In this document: in pieces, positions 33,223-44,733 of the stretch
How positions within the stretch are numbered: the first letter of the stretch is position 1
Layout of the letters: each line of letters opens with the position of its first letter
NCBI RefSeq assembly: GCF_009766005.1
Contig: NZ_LMUK01000046.1
Span: forward strand, 253,222-317,221
From: Bradyrhizobium sp. S69
GTDB lineage: Bacteria > Pseudomonadota > Alphaproteobacteria > Rhizobiales > Xanthobacteraceae
Direction: 5' to 3'
Length of the DNA: 64,000 nt
The notes under the pieces: generated by a model
The model's input: only the letters and a program-made list of their open reading frames with translations
The model's database searches: none
What the model was told of the DNA's origin: nothing
Program-made: the position numbers and the translations under genes

Positions 33223-34655
33223 GCATCTCGTTATGGACCTCAGCGGCGATGGCGGAGGCGATGCGCGCCGAGGTTCAGGGCGTGCTGCCGCAGGCGATAT
33301 CGGGGCTTTCGATCGACAGCCGCACCCTCGCGCCGGGCGAGGCTTATTTCGCGATCAAGGGCGACGTCCATGACGGGCATGATTTCGTCGACGCAGCCTT
33401 GAAGGCGGGGGCGGCGCTGGCCGTGGTCGAACGCGCCCAGCGGGACAAATTCGCCGCCGATGCGCCGCTTCTGGTGGTGGACGACGTGTTGGCCGGTCTG
33501 GTCGATCTCGCGCACGCCGCGCGCGCGCGTCTGGGCGGCCAAGTGATCGCGGTCACCGGTTCGGTCGGCAAGACCTCGACCAAGGAGGCGCTGCGGCGCG
33601 TGCTGGGCGCGCAAGGCGAGACCCACGCCTCGGCCGCATCGTTCAACAATCATTGGGGTGTGCCGCTATCGCTGGCGCGATGTCCGGCCAGCGTGCGGTT
33701 TGCGATCTTCGAGATCGGGATGAATCACGCCGGCGAAATCGAACCGCTGGTCAAGATGGTGCGGCCGCACATTGCGATCATCACCACCGTCGAACCGGTG
33801 CATCTGGAGTTCTTTGCCGGCATCGAGGCGATCGCCGACGCCAAGGCGGAGATTTTCGCAGGACTCGAGCCCGGCGGCACCGCGATCCTCAACCGCGACA
33901 ATTCGCAATTTGCCCGGCTGTCGCGGCGCGCCAAGAAGCTCGGCGTCTCGCGCCTCGTCGCGTTCGGCGCGCACAAGAAATCCGACGCGCGGCTGCTCGA
34001 TGTGTCGCTGCACGCGACCTGTTCCGCGGTGCATGCCGATATTCTCGGGCAGGACGTGACCTATAAGCTCGGCATGCCCGGCCGGCACATGGCGATGAAC
34101 TCGCTGGCGGTGCTGGCGGCAGCGGCCTTGGCCGGCGCCGATCTCGCGCTCGCCGCGCTGGCGCTGTCGCAGGTCGAGCCGGCGGCGGGCCGCGGCGTCC
34201 GGCGCGTGCTGGAAGTTGCCGGCGGCGAGGCCCTCCTGATCGATGAAAGCTATAACGCCAATCCGGCGTCGATGGCGGCGGCGCTGAACGTGCTCGGCCA
34301 GGCCCCGGTCGGCCCGCACGGCCGGCGCATCGCGCTGCTCGGCGATATGCTCGAATTGGGCCCGACCAGCGCCGCGCTGCATGGCGGCCTGCTCGAGGCG
34401 GTCAGGGCCAACCACATCGATCTGGTGTATTGCTGTGGTCCGTTGATGCGCAATCTGTGGGACGCCCTTTCCACCGGCAAGCGGGGCGGCTATGCCGAGA
34501 GCGCGGCGGCCCTCGAGGCACAGGCGGTGGCCGCGATTCGGGCGGGCGACGCGATCATGGTCAAGGGATCGCTCGGCTCGAAGATGAAAACGATCGTGAA
34601 CGCGCTCGAAAAGCGCTTTCCCGGCAAGACCGCGCTCGATGAAGCCGCGGTATAG
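33219..34655 (+). CDS. murF: UDP-MurNAc-tripeptide:D-Ala-D-Ala ligase MurF
   Basis: The 478-residue Mur ligase has an ATP loop VTGSVGKTSTKE (112-123), the FEIGMNHAGEIEPL motif, the central-domain signature ESYNANPASMAAAL and LGDMLELG. It completes the UDP-MurNAc pentapeptide with the dipeptide made by a D-Ala-D-Ala ligase. Its start overlaps murE by four bases, and its stop is ten bases before mraY. Confidence 0.94.
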   Translation: MSISLWTSAAMAEAMRAEVQGVLPQAISGLSIDSRTLAPGEAYFAIKGDVHDGHDFVDAALKAGAALAVVERAQRDKFAADAPLLVVDDVLAGLVDLAHAARARLGGQVIAVTGSVGKTSTKEALRRVLGAQGETHASAASFNNHWGVPLSLARCPASVRFAIFEIGMNHAGEIEPLVKMVRPHIAIITTVEPVHLEFFAGIEAIADAKAEIFAGLEPGGTAILNRDNSQFARLSRRAKKLGVSRLVAFGAHKKSDARLLDVSLHATCSAVHADILGQDVTYKLGMPGRHMAMNSLAVLAAAALAGADLALAALALSQVEPAAGRGVRRVLEVAGGEALLIDESYNANPASMAAALNVLGQAPVGPHGRRIALLGDMLELGPTSAALHGGLLEAVRANHIDLVYCCGPLMRNLWDALSTGKRGGYAESAAALEAQAVAAIRAGDAIMVKGSLGSKMKTIVNALEKRFPGKTALDEAAV

Positions 34656-34665
34656 GGCGGTTTGA

Positions 34666-35769
34666 ATGTTTTACTGGCTGATCGACCTTTCCAACACCGT
34701 TCCCGGCCTGGGCATGTTTCGCTCGGCCCTCAATGTCTTTCGCTACATCACCTTCCGCACCGGCGGGGCGATGGTGACCGGCGCCTTGTTCGTGTTCATG
34801 TTCGGTCCCTGGATCATCGATCATTTGCGGGTGCGACAGGGCAAGGGCCAGCCGATCCGCACCGACGGTCCGCAATCGCACCTCGCCAAAAAGGGCACGC
34901 CAACCATGGGCGGCCTGATGATCCTGTCGGGACTATTGGTCTCGACGGTGTTGTGGGCCAATCCGCTCAACCCCTATGTCTGGATCGTGCTCGCGGTGAC
35001 GCTCGGCTTCGGCTTCGTCGGTTTTTACGACGACTACCTGAAGGTGACCAAACAGACCCACAGTGGATTCGCTGGCCGGATTCGCCTGGCGATCGAAGCG
35101 GTGATCGCGTTGGCGGCATGCTACGCGCTGGTGCGGCTCGGGCGCGATCCGTTCTCGACCGCTTTGGTGATTCCGTTCTTCAAGGACATCGTGCTGAATC
35201 TCGGCTGGTTCTTCGTGCTGTTCGGCGCCTTCATCATGGTCGGCGCCGGCAATGCGGTTAATCTCACGGATGGACTCGACGGCCTTGCCATTGTTCCCGT
35301 GATGATCGCGGCCGCGAGCTTCGGCATGATCGCCTATCTCGCCGGCAACGCGGTATTCTCCGACTATCTGCAAATCAACTACGTCGCCGGCACCGGCGAA
35401 CTCGCGGTTCTCTGCGGCGCGGTGCTGGGCGCGGGGTTGGGCTTCCTGTGGTTCAACGCGCCGCCGGCCTCCATCTTCATGGGCGATACCGGTTCCCTGG
35501 CGCTCGGCGGCATGCTCGGCTCGATCGCGGTCGCGGTAAAGCACGAGATCGTGCTGGCGGTGATCGGCGGCTTGTTCGTGCTGGAAGCGGTGTCGGTGAT
35601 CGTGCAGGTCGCCTCGTTCAAACTGACCGGAAAGCGCGTCTTCCGGATGGCGCCGCTGCATCATCATTTCGAGCAGAAGGGCTGGACCGAGCCGCAGATC
35701 GTGATCCGGTTCTGGATCATCTCCGTGATGCTGGCCCTGGCCGGCCTCTCCACGCTGAAGCTGCGGTGA
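34666..35769 (+). CDS. mraY: Phospho-MurNAc-pentapeptide translocase MraY
   Basis: The 367-residue integral membrane enzyme with about ten helices transfers phospho-MurNAc-pentapeptide to undecaprenyl phosphate, making lipid I. Visible catalytic motifs: KKGTPTMGGL, FYDDYLKVTKQTHSGF (paired Asp), NAVNLTDGLDGLA and the cytoplasmic loop APLHHHFEQKGW. It is tightly linked to murF; a palindromic repeat follows before murD. Confidence 0.95.
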   Translation: MFYWLIDLSNTVPGLGMFRSALNVFRYITFRTGGAMVTGALFVFMFGPWIIDHLRVRQGKGQPIRTDGPQSHLAKKGTPTMGGLMILSGLLVSTVLWANPLNPYVWIVLAVTLGFGFVGFYDDYLKVTKQTHSGFAGRIRLAIEAVIALAACYALVRLGRDPFSTALVIPFFKDIVLNLGWFFVLFGAFIMVGAGNAVNLTDGLDGLAIVPVMIAAASFGMIAYLAGNAVFSDYLQINYVAGTGELAVLCGAVLGAGLGFLWFNAPPASIFMGDTGSLALGGMLGSIAVAVKHEIVLAVIGGLFVLEAVSVIVQVASFKLTGKRVFRMAPLHHHFEQKGWTEPQIVIRFWIISVMLALAGLSTLKLR

Positions 35770-35799
35770 GAGAATGTTGACGCGACGCGCCGATATTTC

Positions 35800-35952
35800 C
35801 TCCCCTCTCCCCTTGTGGGAGAGGGTGGCTCGCATCGTCAGATGCGAGACGGGTGAGGGGTCGCCGCACAACGAGAGGCCGCGACCCCTCACCCGTCTCG
35901 CCGCCGCTTCGCGTCGCCGATCCACCCTCTCCCACAAGGGGAGAGGGGAAGG
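35800..35952. repeat. Palindromic repeat inside the division cluster (mraY-murD)
   Basis: About 150 bases are bounded by CCCTCTCCCCTTGTGGGAGAGG and its inverse. Inner GGGTGAGGGGTCG and CGACCCCTCACCC arms are perfect. It belongs to the same family as the copies at 7.9, 26.8 and 42.3 kb and occupies nearly the whole mraY-murD gap, ending about ten bases before the murD start. Confidence 0.85.
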
Positions 35953-35961
35953 TCGGCGCTC

Positions 35962-37362
<1,401 letters not shown>

Positions 37363-37371
37363 GGAGTGCTC

Positions 37372-38076
37372 GTGGCACAAATAAACGTTTTGATATCCGG
37401 CGGATTCAATGGCGCGTACGATCAGCTCGTGCCGGAATTCGAGCAGGCGAACGGCATCACGGTCACGACCGGATCGGGTGCCTCGCAGGGAACCGGGCCA
37501 CAGACGATCGCCGCGCAGCTCGCCCGCGGCGTGCCGGCCGATGTGGTGATCCTGTCCAGGGAGGGCCTCAGCGAACTCATCGTCACGAAGCTGATCGTCG
37601 CGGGAACGGACATCGATCTTGCGCGGGTATCGGTCGGCATCGCGGTGCGGGCCGGAACTCCGAAGCCCGACGTGAGCACCGTCGAGGGCTTCAAACAAGT
37701 GCTGCTCAAGGCCAAGACCGTAGTGGTGCCGGGAAGCACCAGCGGTATCTGGCTTATGACCGAGCTTTTTCCGAGGCTCGGCGTCGCGGGCAAGATCAAC
37801 ATCGAAGTCACCCCCCGCGGCACCGGCGCGACCGCGATGGTCGCGGCGGGAGACGCGGATATTGGAGTGCTGCCGACCAGTGAAATTGTGTACGCTCCGG
37901 GTGTCGACTTCGCAGGCAACATCGCGGCGGAGATTCAGTTTGTTCAGACGTTTTCAGCCGCGATCGTCGCCGGCTCGGGTGAGCTCGAAGGTTCCAAGCG
38001 CCTGATCCAGTTTCTGACCTCCGCGCGCGCTTCCGAGGTGATCAGGAAAAGCGGAATGGAACCGCTCGCGGCCTAG
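37372..38076 (+). CDS. Signal-less periplasmic-binding-protein homolog (SBP type 11, ModA-like) inside the dcw cluster
   Basis: The 234-residue protein is homologous to molybdate-type or general substrate-binding proteins (INVLISGGFNGAYDQLVPEF, ARGVPADVVILSREGL, VVVPGSTSGIW and PRGTGATAMVAAGDADIGVL). It begins directly with the first beta strand and has no signal peptide or lipobox, so it is predicted to be cytosolic. GTG 37372 has GAGGA six bases upstream; GTG 37366 is possible. It starts nine bases after murD, so it is probably co-transcribed, yet it has no known cell-wall role. Molybdate-like binding is unproven. Confidence 0.75.
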   Translation: MAQINVLISGGFNGAYDQLVPEFEQANGITVTTGSGASQGTGPQTIAAQLARGVPADVVILSREGLSELIVTKLIVAGTDIDLARVSVGIAVRAGTPKPDVSTVEGFKQVLLKAKTVVVPGSTSGIWLMTELFPRLGVAGKINIEVTPRGTGATAMVAAGDADIGVLPTSEIVYAPGVDFAGNIAAEIQFVQTFSAAIVAGSGELEGSKRLIQFLTSARASEVIRKSGMEPLAA

Positions 38077-38317
38077 CTCAAGGCGCCCAAACGGTTTTAC
38101 CACTCGTCGTCCCTACTTTGCATGGGGTTGTTTTCGCGATTTTGTGTCTGACCCCTCCAGAGCACCCGGATGTGCCGTGCTGGCGCTGACGGCGAGTCGG
38201 TTCAACTCCAGCCCATCATGCTTTAGCCGCACCCCCGCAAAAGATAACCATTCCGTTAACCTCTTGGAAACCATCCTCGGCCACCAATGGACGCAGCTCT
38301 GCCTTAAGGGAACACCC

Positions 38318-39478
38318 ATGCTCTCCCGTGAACAACGCACGCCCCTAAGCGAATGGTGGTGGACGGTCGACCGGCTGCAACTGGCCGCGATCATCGCGCT
38401 GATGCTGGCGGGCATTATCCTGTCGCTCGCGGCGAGCCCGCCGGTGGCGACGCGAATTGGGCTTGATCCGTTCCACTTCTTCAACCGACACGTGCTGTTC
38501 CTGGTGCCTTCCTTGATCGTGATGATCGGGGTGTCGTTCCTTTCGCCGCGATCGATCCGGCGCAGCGCACTGATCATCTTCGCGATCTCGATCGTGCTGA
38601 TCGTGGTGACGCTGCTGGTCGGCCCCGAAGTGAAGGGCGCGCGACGCTGGATCACCATCGTCGGCGTCAACATCCAGGCCTCCGAGATCGCCAAGCCGTC
38701 GTTCGTGGTGCTGGCGGCGTGGCTGTTCGCGGAATCGACCGGGCGGCCGGAAATGCCGGCGACCTCGATTGCGATCGTGCTGCTGCTGATGCTGGTGTCG
38801 CTGTTGGTGATGGAACCCGATTTCGGCCAGACCATGCTGATCCTGATGGTGTGGGGGTCGCTGTTCTTCATCGCGGGCATGCGGATGATTTGGGTCGCGG
38901 GGCTCGCGGGCGCCGCCAGCGCCGGGCTGTTCGGCGCTTATCTGTTGGTGCCGCACGTCGCCGCGCGCATCAAGCACTTCATGAATCCGGCATCGGGCGA
39001 CACGTTTCAGGTCGATACCGCGATGGAGGCTTTCTATAATGGCGGCTGGTTCGGGCTCGGGCCGGGCGAAGGCATCGCCAAGCGCAGCCTGCCGGACAGC
39101 CACACCGATTTCGTGTTCGCGGTCGGCGCCGAGGAGTTCGGTATCGTGCTCTGCCTGGTGCTGCTGGCGCTGTTCGCCTTCATCGTGATCCGGGCGCTGT
39201 CACGCGCCTATGCCAGCGAGGACATGTTCGCCCGCTTCGCCGCCTCCGGCCTTGCGGTGCTGTTCGGGGTGCAGGCCGCGATCAACATGTCGGTCAATCT
39301 GCAACTGATCCCGGCCAAGGGCATGACCTTGCCGTTCATCTCCTATGGCGGCTCGTCGATGGTGTCGCTGGCCTATGGCGTCGGCATGATGCTGGCGCTG
39401 ACCCGCATTCGCCCGCGCACCGAGATGCAATCGATCGGCGACGCCGCCACCGCCAACGCCGCGCATAAGTATGCGTGA
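38318..39478 (+). CDS. ftsW: Septal peptidoglycan polymerase FtsW
   Basis: The 386-residue SEDS-family membrane protein has about ten helices. It polymerises lipid II into glycan strands at the septum together with FtsI. Motifs: NRHVLFLVPSLIVMIGVSF, GARRWITIVGVNIQASEIAK, VLLLMLVSLLVMEPDFGQTM, GEGIAKRSLPDSHTDFVFAV and the C-terminal PAKGMTLPFISYGGSSMVSL. ATG 38318 has AAGGGA six to seven bases upstream. About 240 bases separate it from the preceding gene, enough for a promoter. Confidence 0.94.
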   Translation: MLSREQRTPLSEWWWTVDRLQLAAIIALMLAGIILSLAASPPVATRIGLDPFHFFNRHVLFLVPSLIVMIGVSFLSPRSIRRSALIIFAISIVLIVVTLLVGPEVKGARRWITIVGVNIQASEIAKPSFVVLAAWLFAESTGRPEMPATSIAIVLLLMLVSLLVMEPDFGQTMLILMVWGSLFFIAGMRMIWVAGLAGAASAGLFGAYLLVPHVAARIKHFMNPASGDTFQVDTAMEAFYNGGWFGLGPGEGIAKRSLPDSHTDFVFAVGAEEFGIVLCLVLLALFAFIVIRALSRAYASEDMFARFAASGLAVLFGVQAAINMSVNLQLIPAKGMTLPFISYGGSSMVSLAYGVGMMLALTRIRPRTEMQSIGDAATANAAHKYA

Positions 39479-39501
39479 TTTGACGATGAAGGCTTTGCGT
39501 T

Positions 39502-39586
39502 CGTCATTGCGAGCGACGCGAAGCAATCCATCTTGCCAAGCGAAGAAAGAATGGATTGCTTCGTCGCTTCGCTCCTCGCAATGACG
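39502..39586. repeat. Palindromic repeat, CGTCATTGCGAG family (ftsW-murG)
   Basis: An inverted repeat runs from CGTCATTGCGAGCGACGCGA to CTCGCAATGACG, with inner arms AAGCAATCCAT and ATGGATTGCTT. A second copy follows ligA (55435-55515). It separates ftsW from murG within the division cluster. Confidence 0.85.
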
Positions 39587-39612
39587 GCCAATTTTCTATA
39601 AAGACTGTCTTC

Positions 39613-40716
39613 ATGGACGCAGCACCTCTCATTTTGCTGGCCGCGGGCGGCACCGGCGGTCATCTGTTTCCCGCCGAGGCGCTCGGCGTCGAACTGATGC
39701 GGCGCGGCTATCGCGTGCGCCTCGTCACCGATTCCCGAGCGCTGCGCTACACCGGATTGTTCTCCAAGGACACCATCGACGTGGTGCCGAGCGCGACCGT
39801 GCGCAGCCGCATGCCGTGGTCGCTGGCCTATACCGGGCTGATGCTCGGCTATGGCGTGGTCGCGGCGCTCAATCTGGTGCGGCGGTTGAAGCCCGCCGCG
39901 GTGGTCGGTTTCGGCGGCTATCCGACCGTGCCGCCGCTGATCGCGGCGAAGCTGCGCGGCGTGCCCGGCATCATCCACGACGCCAATGCGGTGCTCGGCC
40001 GCGCCAACCGATTTCTATCGAGCCGCGTCAGCGCGATCGCGACCTCGCTGCCGGGCGTGCTGGATCGCGATCCGGCGCTGGCGTCGAAAACAACCACCGT
40101 CGGCACGCCGATGCGTCCTGCCATTCTGGCCGCCGCCGCGGTGCAGTTCGCAGCCCCCGAACCGGACGGCGCGCTGCGTTTGCTGGTGGTCGGCGGCAGC
40201 CAGGGCGCGCGCGTGATGGCCGATATCGTGCCCGGCGCGATCGAGCGGCTCGATCCGTCGCTGTGGAGCAGGCTGGTGCTGACCCAGCAGGTCCGCGAGG
40301 AAGACATGGCGCGGGTGCGCGCGGTCTATGACCGGATCAAACTATCGGCCGAACTGGCGCCATTCTTCAGCGACCTGCCGGCGCGGCTGGCATCGAGCCA
40401 TCTCGTGGTGACGCGCTCCGGTGCGGGCACCGTGGCCGAGCTTGGCGCGATCGGCCGCCCCTCGATCCTGGTGCCGCTGCCGGGTGCGATCGACCAGGAT
40501 CAGTTCGCCAATGCCGGCGTGCTGGCGCAGGCCGACGGCGGCATCCGCATCGTGCAGAAGGATTTCACCTCGGAGCGGCTGGCGGCCGAAATCACCACGC
40601 TCGCCGCCGCGCCCGCGCGCCTCGCCGCGATGGCGACCAATGCCCGCAAGGTCGGCCGGCTCGACGCGGCCGAGCGGCTGGCCGACCTGGTGGCGAAAGT
40701 TGCGGGAATCTCGTGA
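39613..40716 (+). CDS. murG: UDP-GlcNAc:lipid I GlcNAc transferase MurG
   Basis: The 367-residue GT-B glycosyltransferase is peripheral on the inner face of the membrane. It adds GlcNAc to lipid I to give lipid II. Motifs: LLAAGGTGGHLFPAEAL (Gly-rich loop at 11-17), GFGGYPTVPPLIAAKL, GGSQGARVM, and the donor-site segment VVTRSGAGTVAELGAIGRPS with PLPGAIDQDQFANA. The start follows the repeat by about 26 bases; no strong ribosome site is visible. Confidence 0.95.
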   Translation: MDAAPLILLAAGGTGGHLFPAEALGVELMRRGYRVRLVTDSRALRYTGLFSKDTIDVVPSATVRSRMPWSLAYTGLMLGYGVVAALNLVRRLKPAAVVGFGGYPTVPPLIAAKLRGVPGIIHDANAVLGRANRFLSSRVSAIATSLPGVLDRDPALASKTTTVGTPMRPAILAAAAVQFAAPEPDGALRLLVVGGSQGARVMADIVPGAIERLDPSLWSRLVLTQQVREEDMARVRAVYDRIKLSAELAPFFSDLPARLASSHLVVTRSGAGTVAELGAIGRPSILVPLPGAIDQDQFANAGVLAQADGGIRIVQKDFTSERLAAEITTLAAAPARLAAMATNARKVGRLDAAERLADLVAKVAGIS

Positions 40717-40738
40717 GCCGCGGTCAAAATTTCCCCTT

Positions 40739-40855
40739 GTCATGCCCCGCGAAGGCGGGGCATCCAGTATTCGGCGGGGCTGATTTGAACCTGGGCTTCG
40801 CGAAATACCGGATCGTCCGCCCCTATGCGCAATCGCGCACAAGGGGGACGATGAC
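40739..40855. repeat. Palindromic repeat, GTCATGCCCCGCGAAGG family (murG-murC)
   Basis: It is bounded by GTCAT and ATGAC, with an inner hairpin TGCCCCGCGAAGGCGGGGCA and GGATCGTCC near the far end. Related copies lie at 56944-57043 and, partly, at 63804-63837. It fills most of the gap between murG and murC. Confidence 0.65.
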
Positions 40856-40871
40856 GCCGAGAGGGTAATCC

Positions 40872-42275
<1,404 letters not shown>

Positions 42276-42323
42276 TGGTGGCGATGGTGAGCACCGCGAT
42301 GGCGAGCCGCCTCTTTCTGCTCT

Positions 42324-42424
42324 CTCCCCCCTTGTGGGGGAGAGCCGGAGAGGGGGGTGGCCGCGAGCACAGCGCGTGTTGCCCGCCCCCCTCCCTAACC
42401 CTCCCCCACAAGGGGGGAGGGAAC
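42324..42424. repeat. Palindromic repeat, CTCCCCCCTTGTGGGGGAG family (murC-murB)
   Basis: The outer arms CTCTCCCCCCTTGTGGGG and CCCCACAAGGGGGGAG are complementary, and a GGAGAGGGGGGTGG/CCCCCCTCCC core lies inside. It is the fourth member of the family also seen at 7.9, 26.8 and 35.8 kb, here about 100 bases long. Confidence 0.8.
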
Positions 42425-42456
42425 AGAGAGGACAAGCCCGGCCATGACGAACTTGA

Positions 42457-43416
42457 ATGCTGCGGCGCATGACCTTCCCCGACATCACGCCCGATCTTAA
42501 AGCCGCGATGCCTGCGTTGCGCGGGCGGTTGCTGGCGAACCAGTCGCTGGCCGAATTGACGTGGTTTCGGGTCGGCGGTCCGGCGCAGGTGCTGTTCACG
42601 CCGTCGGATGAAGACGATCTGGCTTATTTCCTCAAAGCGCTACCGAAGCAGATCGCGGTCTATGTGGTCGGCGTCGGCTCCAACCTGATCGTGCGTGATG
42701 GCGGCCTGTCGGGCGTGGTGATCAGGCTCAGCCCGCGCGGCTTCGGTGAAACCAGCGCAGACGGCGACGTTGTCAGCGCCGGGTCCGCCGCGCTCGACAA
42801 GCGCGTGGCAGAGACGGCGGCATCCGCCAATATCGGTGGGCTCGAGTTCTTCTTCGGCATTCCCGGCTCGATCGGCGGCGCGCTGCGCATGAATGCCGGC
42901 GCCAACGGCGCTGAGACCAAGGACGTGCTGATCGAGGCCACAGGCATTGGCCGCGACGGCACGAAACATCACTTCACCAACGAAGATATGAAATTCGTCT
43001 ATCGCAACAGCGCTGTCGATCCCTCGATCATTTTCACCGCCGCGCGCTTTCGCGGGATCATCGCCGCACCGGACGCGATCCGGGCGCGGATGAACGAGGT
43101 GCAGACCCACCGCGAGACCGCGCAGCCGATCCGGGAAAAAACCGGCGGTTCGACCTTCAAGAATCCACCCGGCAGCAGCGCCTGGAAACTGATCGATGCC
43201 GCCGGCTGCCGCGGCCTGCGGGTCGGCGGCGCGCAGGTGTCGGAAATGCACTGCAATTTCCTGATCAACACCGGCGATGCCACTGCCTGCGATATCGAAA
43301 CGCTCGGCGAAACCGTGCGCGCCCGGGTCAGGCAAAATTCCGGAATTGAGCTACACTGGGAAATCAAGCGGCTTGGAATCGAATCAGGAATCGAACCCGG
43401 GATGGTGCCATCGTGA
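42457..43416 (+). CDS. murB: UDP-N-acetylenolpyruvoylglucosamine reductase MurB
   Basis: The 319-residue FAD enzyme reduces UDP-GlcNAc-enolpyruvate to UDP-MurNAc. Signs are LTWFRVGGPAQVLF, the FAD-binding VVGVGSNLIVRDGGLSGVVI, GLEFFFGIPGSIGGALRMNA and the C-terminal GGSTFKNPPGSSAWKLIDAA with the catalytic Ser in the GSTFKNP loop. ATG 42457 is used; ATG 42469 gives MTFPDITPDL and is equally possible, since neither has a clear ribosome site. It overlaps the ddl gene by four bases. Confidence 0.93.
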   Translation: MLRRMTFPDITPDLKAAMPALRGRLLANQSLAELTWFRVGGPAQVLFTPSDEDDLAYFLKALPKQIAVYVVGVGSNLIVRDGGLSGVVIRLSPRGFGETSADGDVVSAGSAALDKRVAETAASANIGGLEFFFGIPGSIGGALRMNAGANGAETKDVLIEATGIGRDGTKHHFTNEDMKFVYRNSAVDPSIIFTAARFRGIIAAPDAIRARMNEVQTHRETAQPIREKTGGSTFKNPPGSSAWKLIDAAGCRGLRVGGAQVSEMHCNFLINTGDATACDIETLGETVRARVRQNSGIELHWEIKRLGIESGIEPGMVPS

Positions 43417-44402
43417 AGCGCATTACCATTCTGTTCGGCGGCACCAATAAAGAGCGGCTGGTTTCGGTGGCGAGCGCGCAGGCGCTGCATCGGGCGTTGC
43501 CGGACGCCGAGCTCTGGTTCTGGGACGTCGCGGACACCGTCCACGAGGTCACCTCACCGACGCTGCTCGGTCATTCGCGGCCCTTCGAGGATGACTTCAA
43601 ACCCGGCAGTCGCGGTATTGCGCTTGAAGCCGCACTCGACAAGGCCAAAGCCGAAGACCGCGTGCTGGTGCTCGGCCTGCATGGCGGCCGCGCGGAGAAC
43701 GGCGAATTGCAGGCGATGTGCGAGATGCGCGGGATTCCGTTCACGGGTTCCGGCTCGGCGTCGTCGCATCTGGCCTTCGACAAGGTCGCGGCCAAGCGCT
43801 TTGCCGCCATCGCCGGCGTCAAGGCGCCGGCCGGCATTGCGCTGGAGCACATCGATGCGGCGTTGGCCGAACACGGCCGGCTGATTGCAAAACCGGCGCG
43901 CGATGGCTCGAGCTACGGGCTGATTTTCGTCAATGTCAGGCAGGACCTGGTCGCCGTGCGCAACGCGGCCAGGACCGAGGACTATCTGATCGAGCCGTTT
44001 ATTGCGGGCGTCGAAGCCACCTGCGGCGTGCTGGAGCAGTCGGACGGTGCGGTATTTTCATTGCCGCCGATCGAGATCGTGCCGGGCGAAGGTGCGTTCG
44101 ACTACACCGCGAAATATCTGCTCAAATCGACGCAAGAGATCTGCCCCGGGCGCTTTTCGCCGGAAATCACCGCGGAGATCATGGCGCAGGCTGCCAAGGC
44201 CCATCGCGCGCTGTCGTGCTCGGGCTATTCCCGCACCGATTTCATCGTCTCGGCGAAGGGGCCGGTCTATCTCGAAACCAACACCCTGCCGGGGCTGACC
44301 GCGGCCTCGCTCTATCCCAAGGCGCTCAAGGAGCAGGGCATCGGCTTCGCCGATTTCCTGCGGGACCAGATCACACTGGCGATCCGGCGCACGTCCAGCT
44401 AG
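43413..44402 (+). CDS. ddl: D-alanine:D-alanine ligase-like ATP-grasp enzyme (divergent Ddl)
   Basis: The 329-residue ATP-grasp ligase sits in the ddlB position of the dcw cluster. It starts at GTG 43413, overlapping the murB stop (GTGA). Ddl features are kept: GGTNKERLVS carries the substrate-binding Glu, KPARDGSSYGL the ATP-grasp lysine, FDYTAKYL part of the omega loop, and ETNTLPGLTAASLYP the metal and carboxylate sites. Several Ddl signatures are altered: HGGRAENGELQ replaces the usual HGxxGEDGxxQ, and SRTDF replaces GRxDF. It probably makes D-Ala-D-Ala for MurF, but a changed second substrate cannot be excluded. Confidence 0.8.
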   Translation: MKRITILFGGTNKERLVSVASAQALHRALPDAELWFWDVADTVHEVTSPTLLGHSRPFEDDFKPGSRGIALEAALDKAKAEDRVLVLGLHGGRAENGELQAMCEMRGIPFTGSGSASSHLAFDKVAAKRFAAIAGVKAPAGIALEHIDAALAEHGRLIAKPARDGSSYGLIFVNVRQDLVAVRNAARTEDYLIEPFIAGVEATCGVLEQSDGAVFSLPPIEIVPGEGAFDYTAKYLLKSTQEICPGRFSPEITAEIMAQAAKAHRALSCSGYSRTDFIVSAKGPVYLETNTLPGLTAASLYPKALKEQGIGFADFLRDQITLAIRRTSS

Positions 44403-44733
44403 CGCGCGCCGGGCGAGTTCCACGGGAACCCGGCGCCCTTAATCGATAAAATTTCGCGGAACTGAGGCAAACTATTCACACGGCGGCGCAAAACGCATTC
44501 GGTGCCCCGCGATTTTACCTTTTGTTTACCAGTAAGTCCGAAGGTTAACGCTGGCGGAGCATGTGGCGCTTGGCTGCCGGGGCGTGAGCTGTTGCGGATT
44601 TCCGCTTCGACGACCGCATCGAGGGGAATGGGGGCCTGTCTTGAGGTCGACACCCAACCCGGCACGACCAGGACGTCATTTGCGCCGGAACTCGCAAAGC
44701 TTTTGCGGGCACAACATTTGACGAGCTCGTGCA
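44403..44733. other. Intergenic region ddl-ftsQ, possible ftsQAZ promoter
   Basis: About 330 bases contain no gene. The part from 44438 to 44560 is AT-richer than its surroundings and includes AAATTTCGCGG, TTTTACCTTTTGTTTACC and GGTTAACG. It is a natural place for a promoter driving ftsQ-ftsA-ftsZ. TTAA half-sites resemble CtrA boxes, but no full TTAA-N7-TTAA site is seen. Confidence 0.35.

Noticed and set aside
37372..38076. Molybdate transporter component
   Set aside because: No ModB or ModC genes are adjacent and there is no export signal, so a transport role is not supported.
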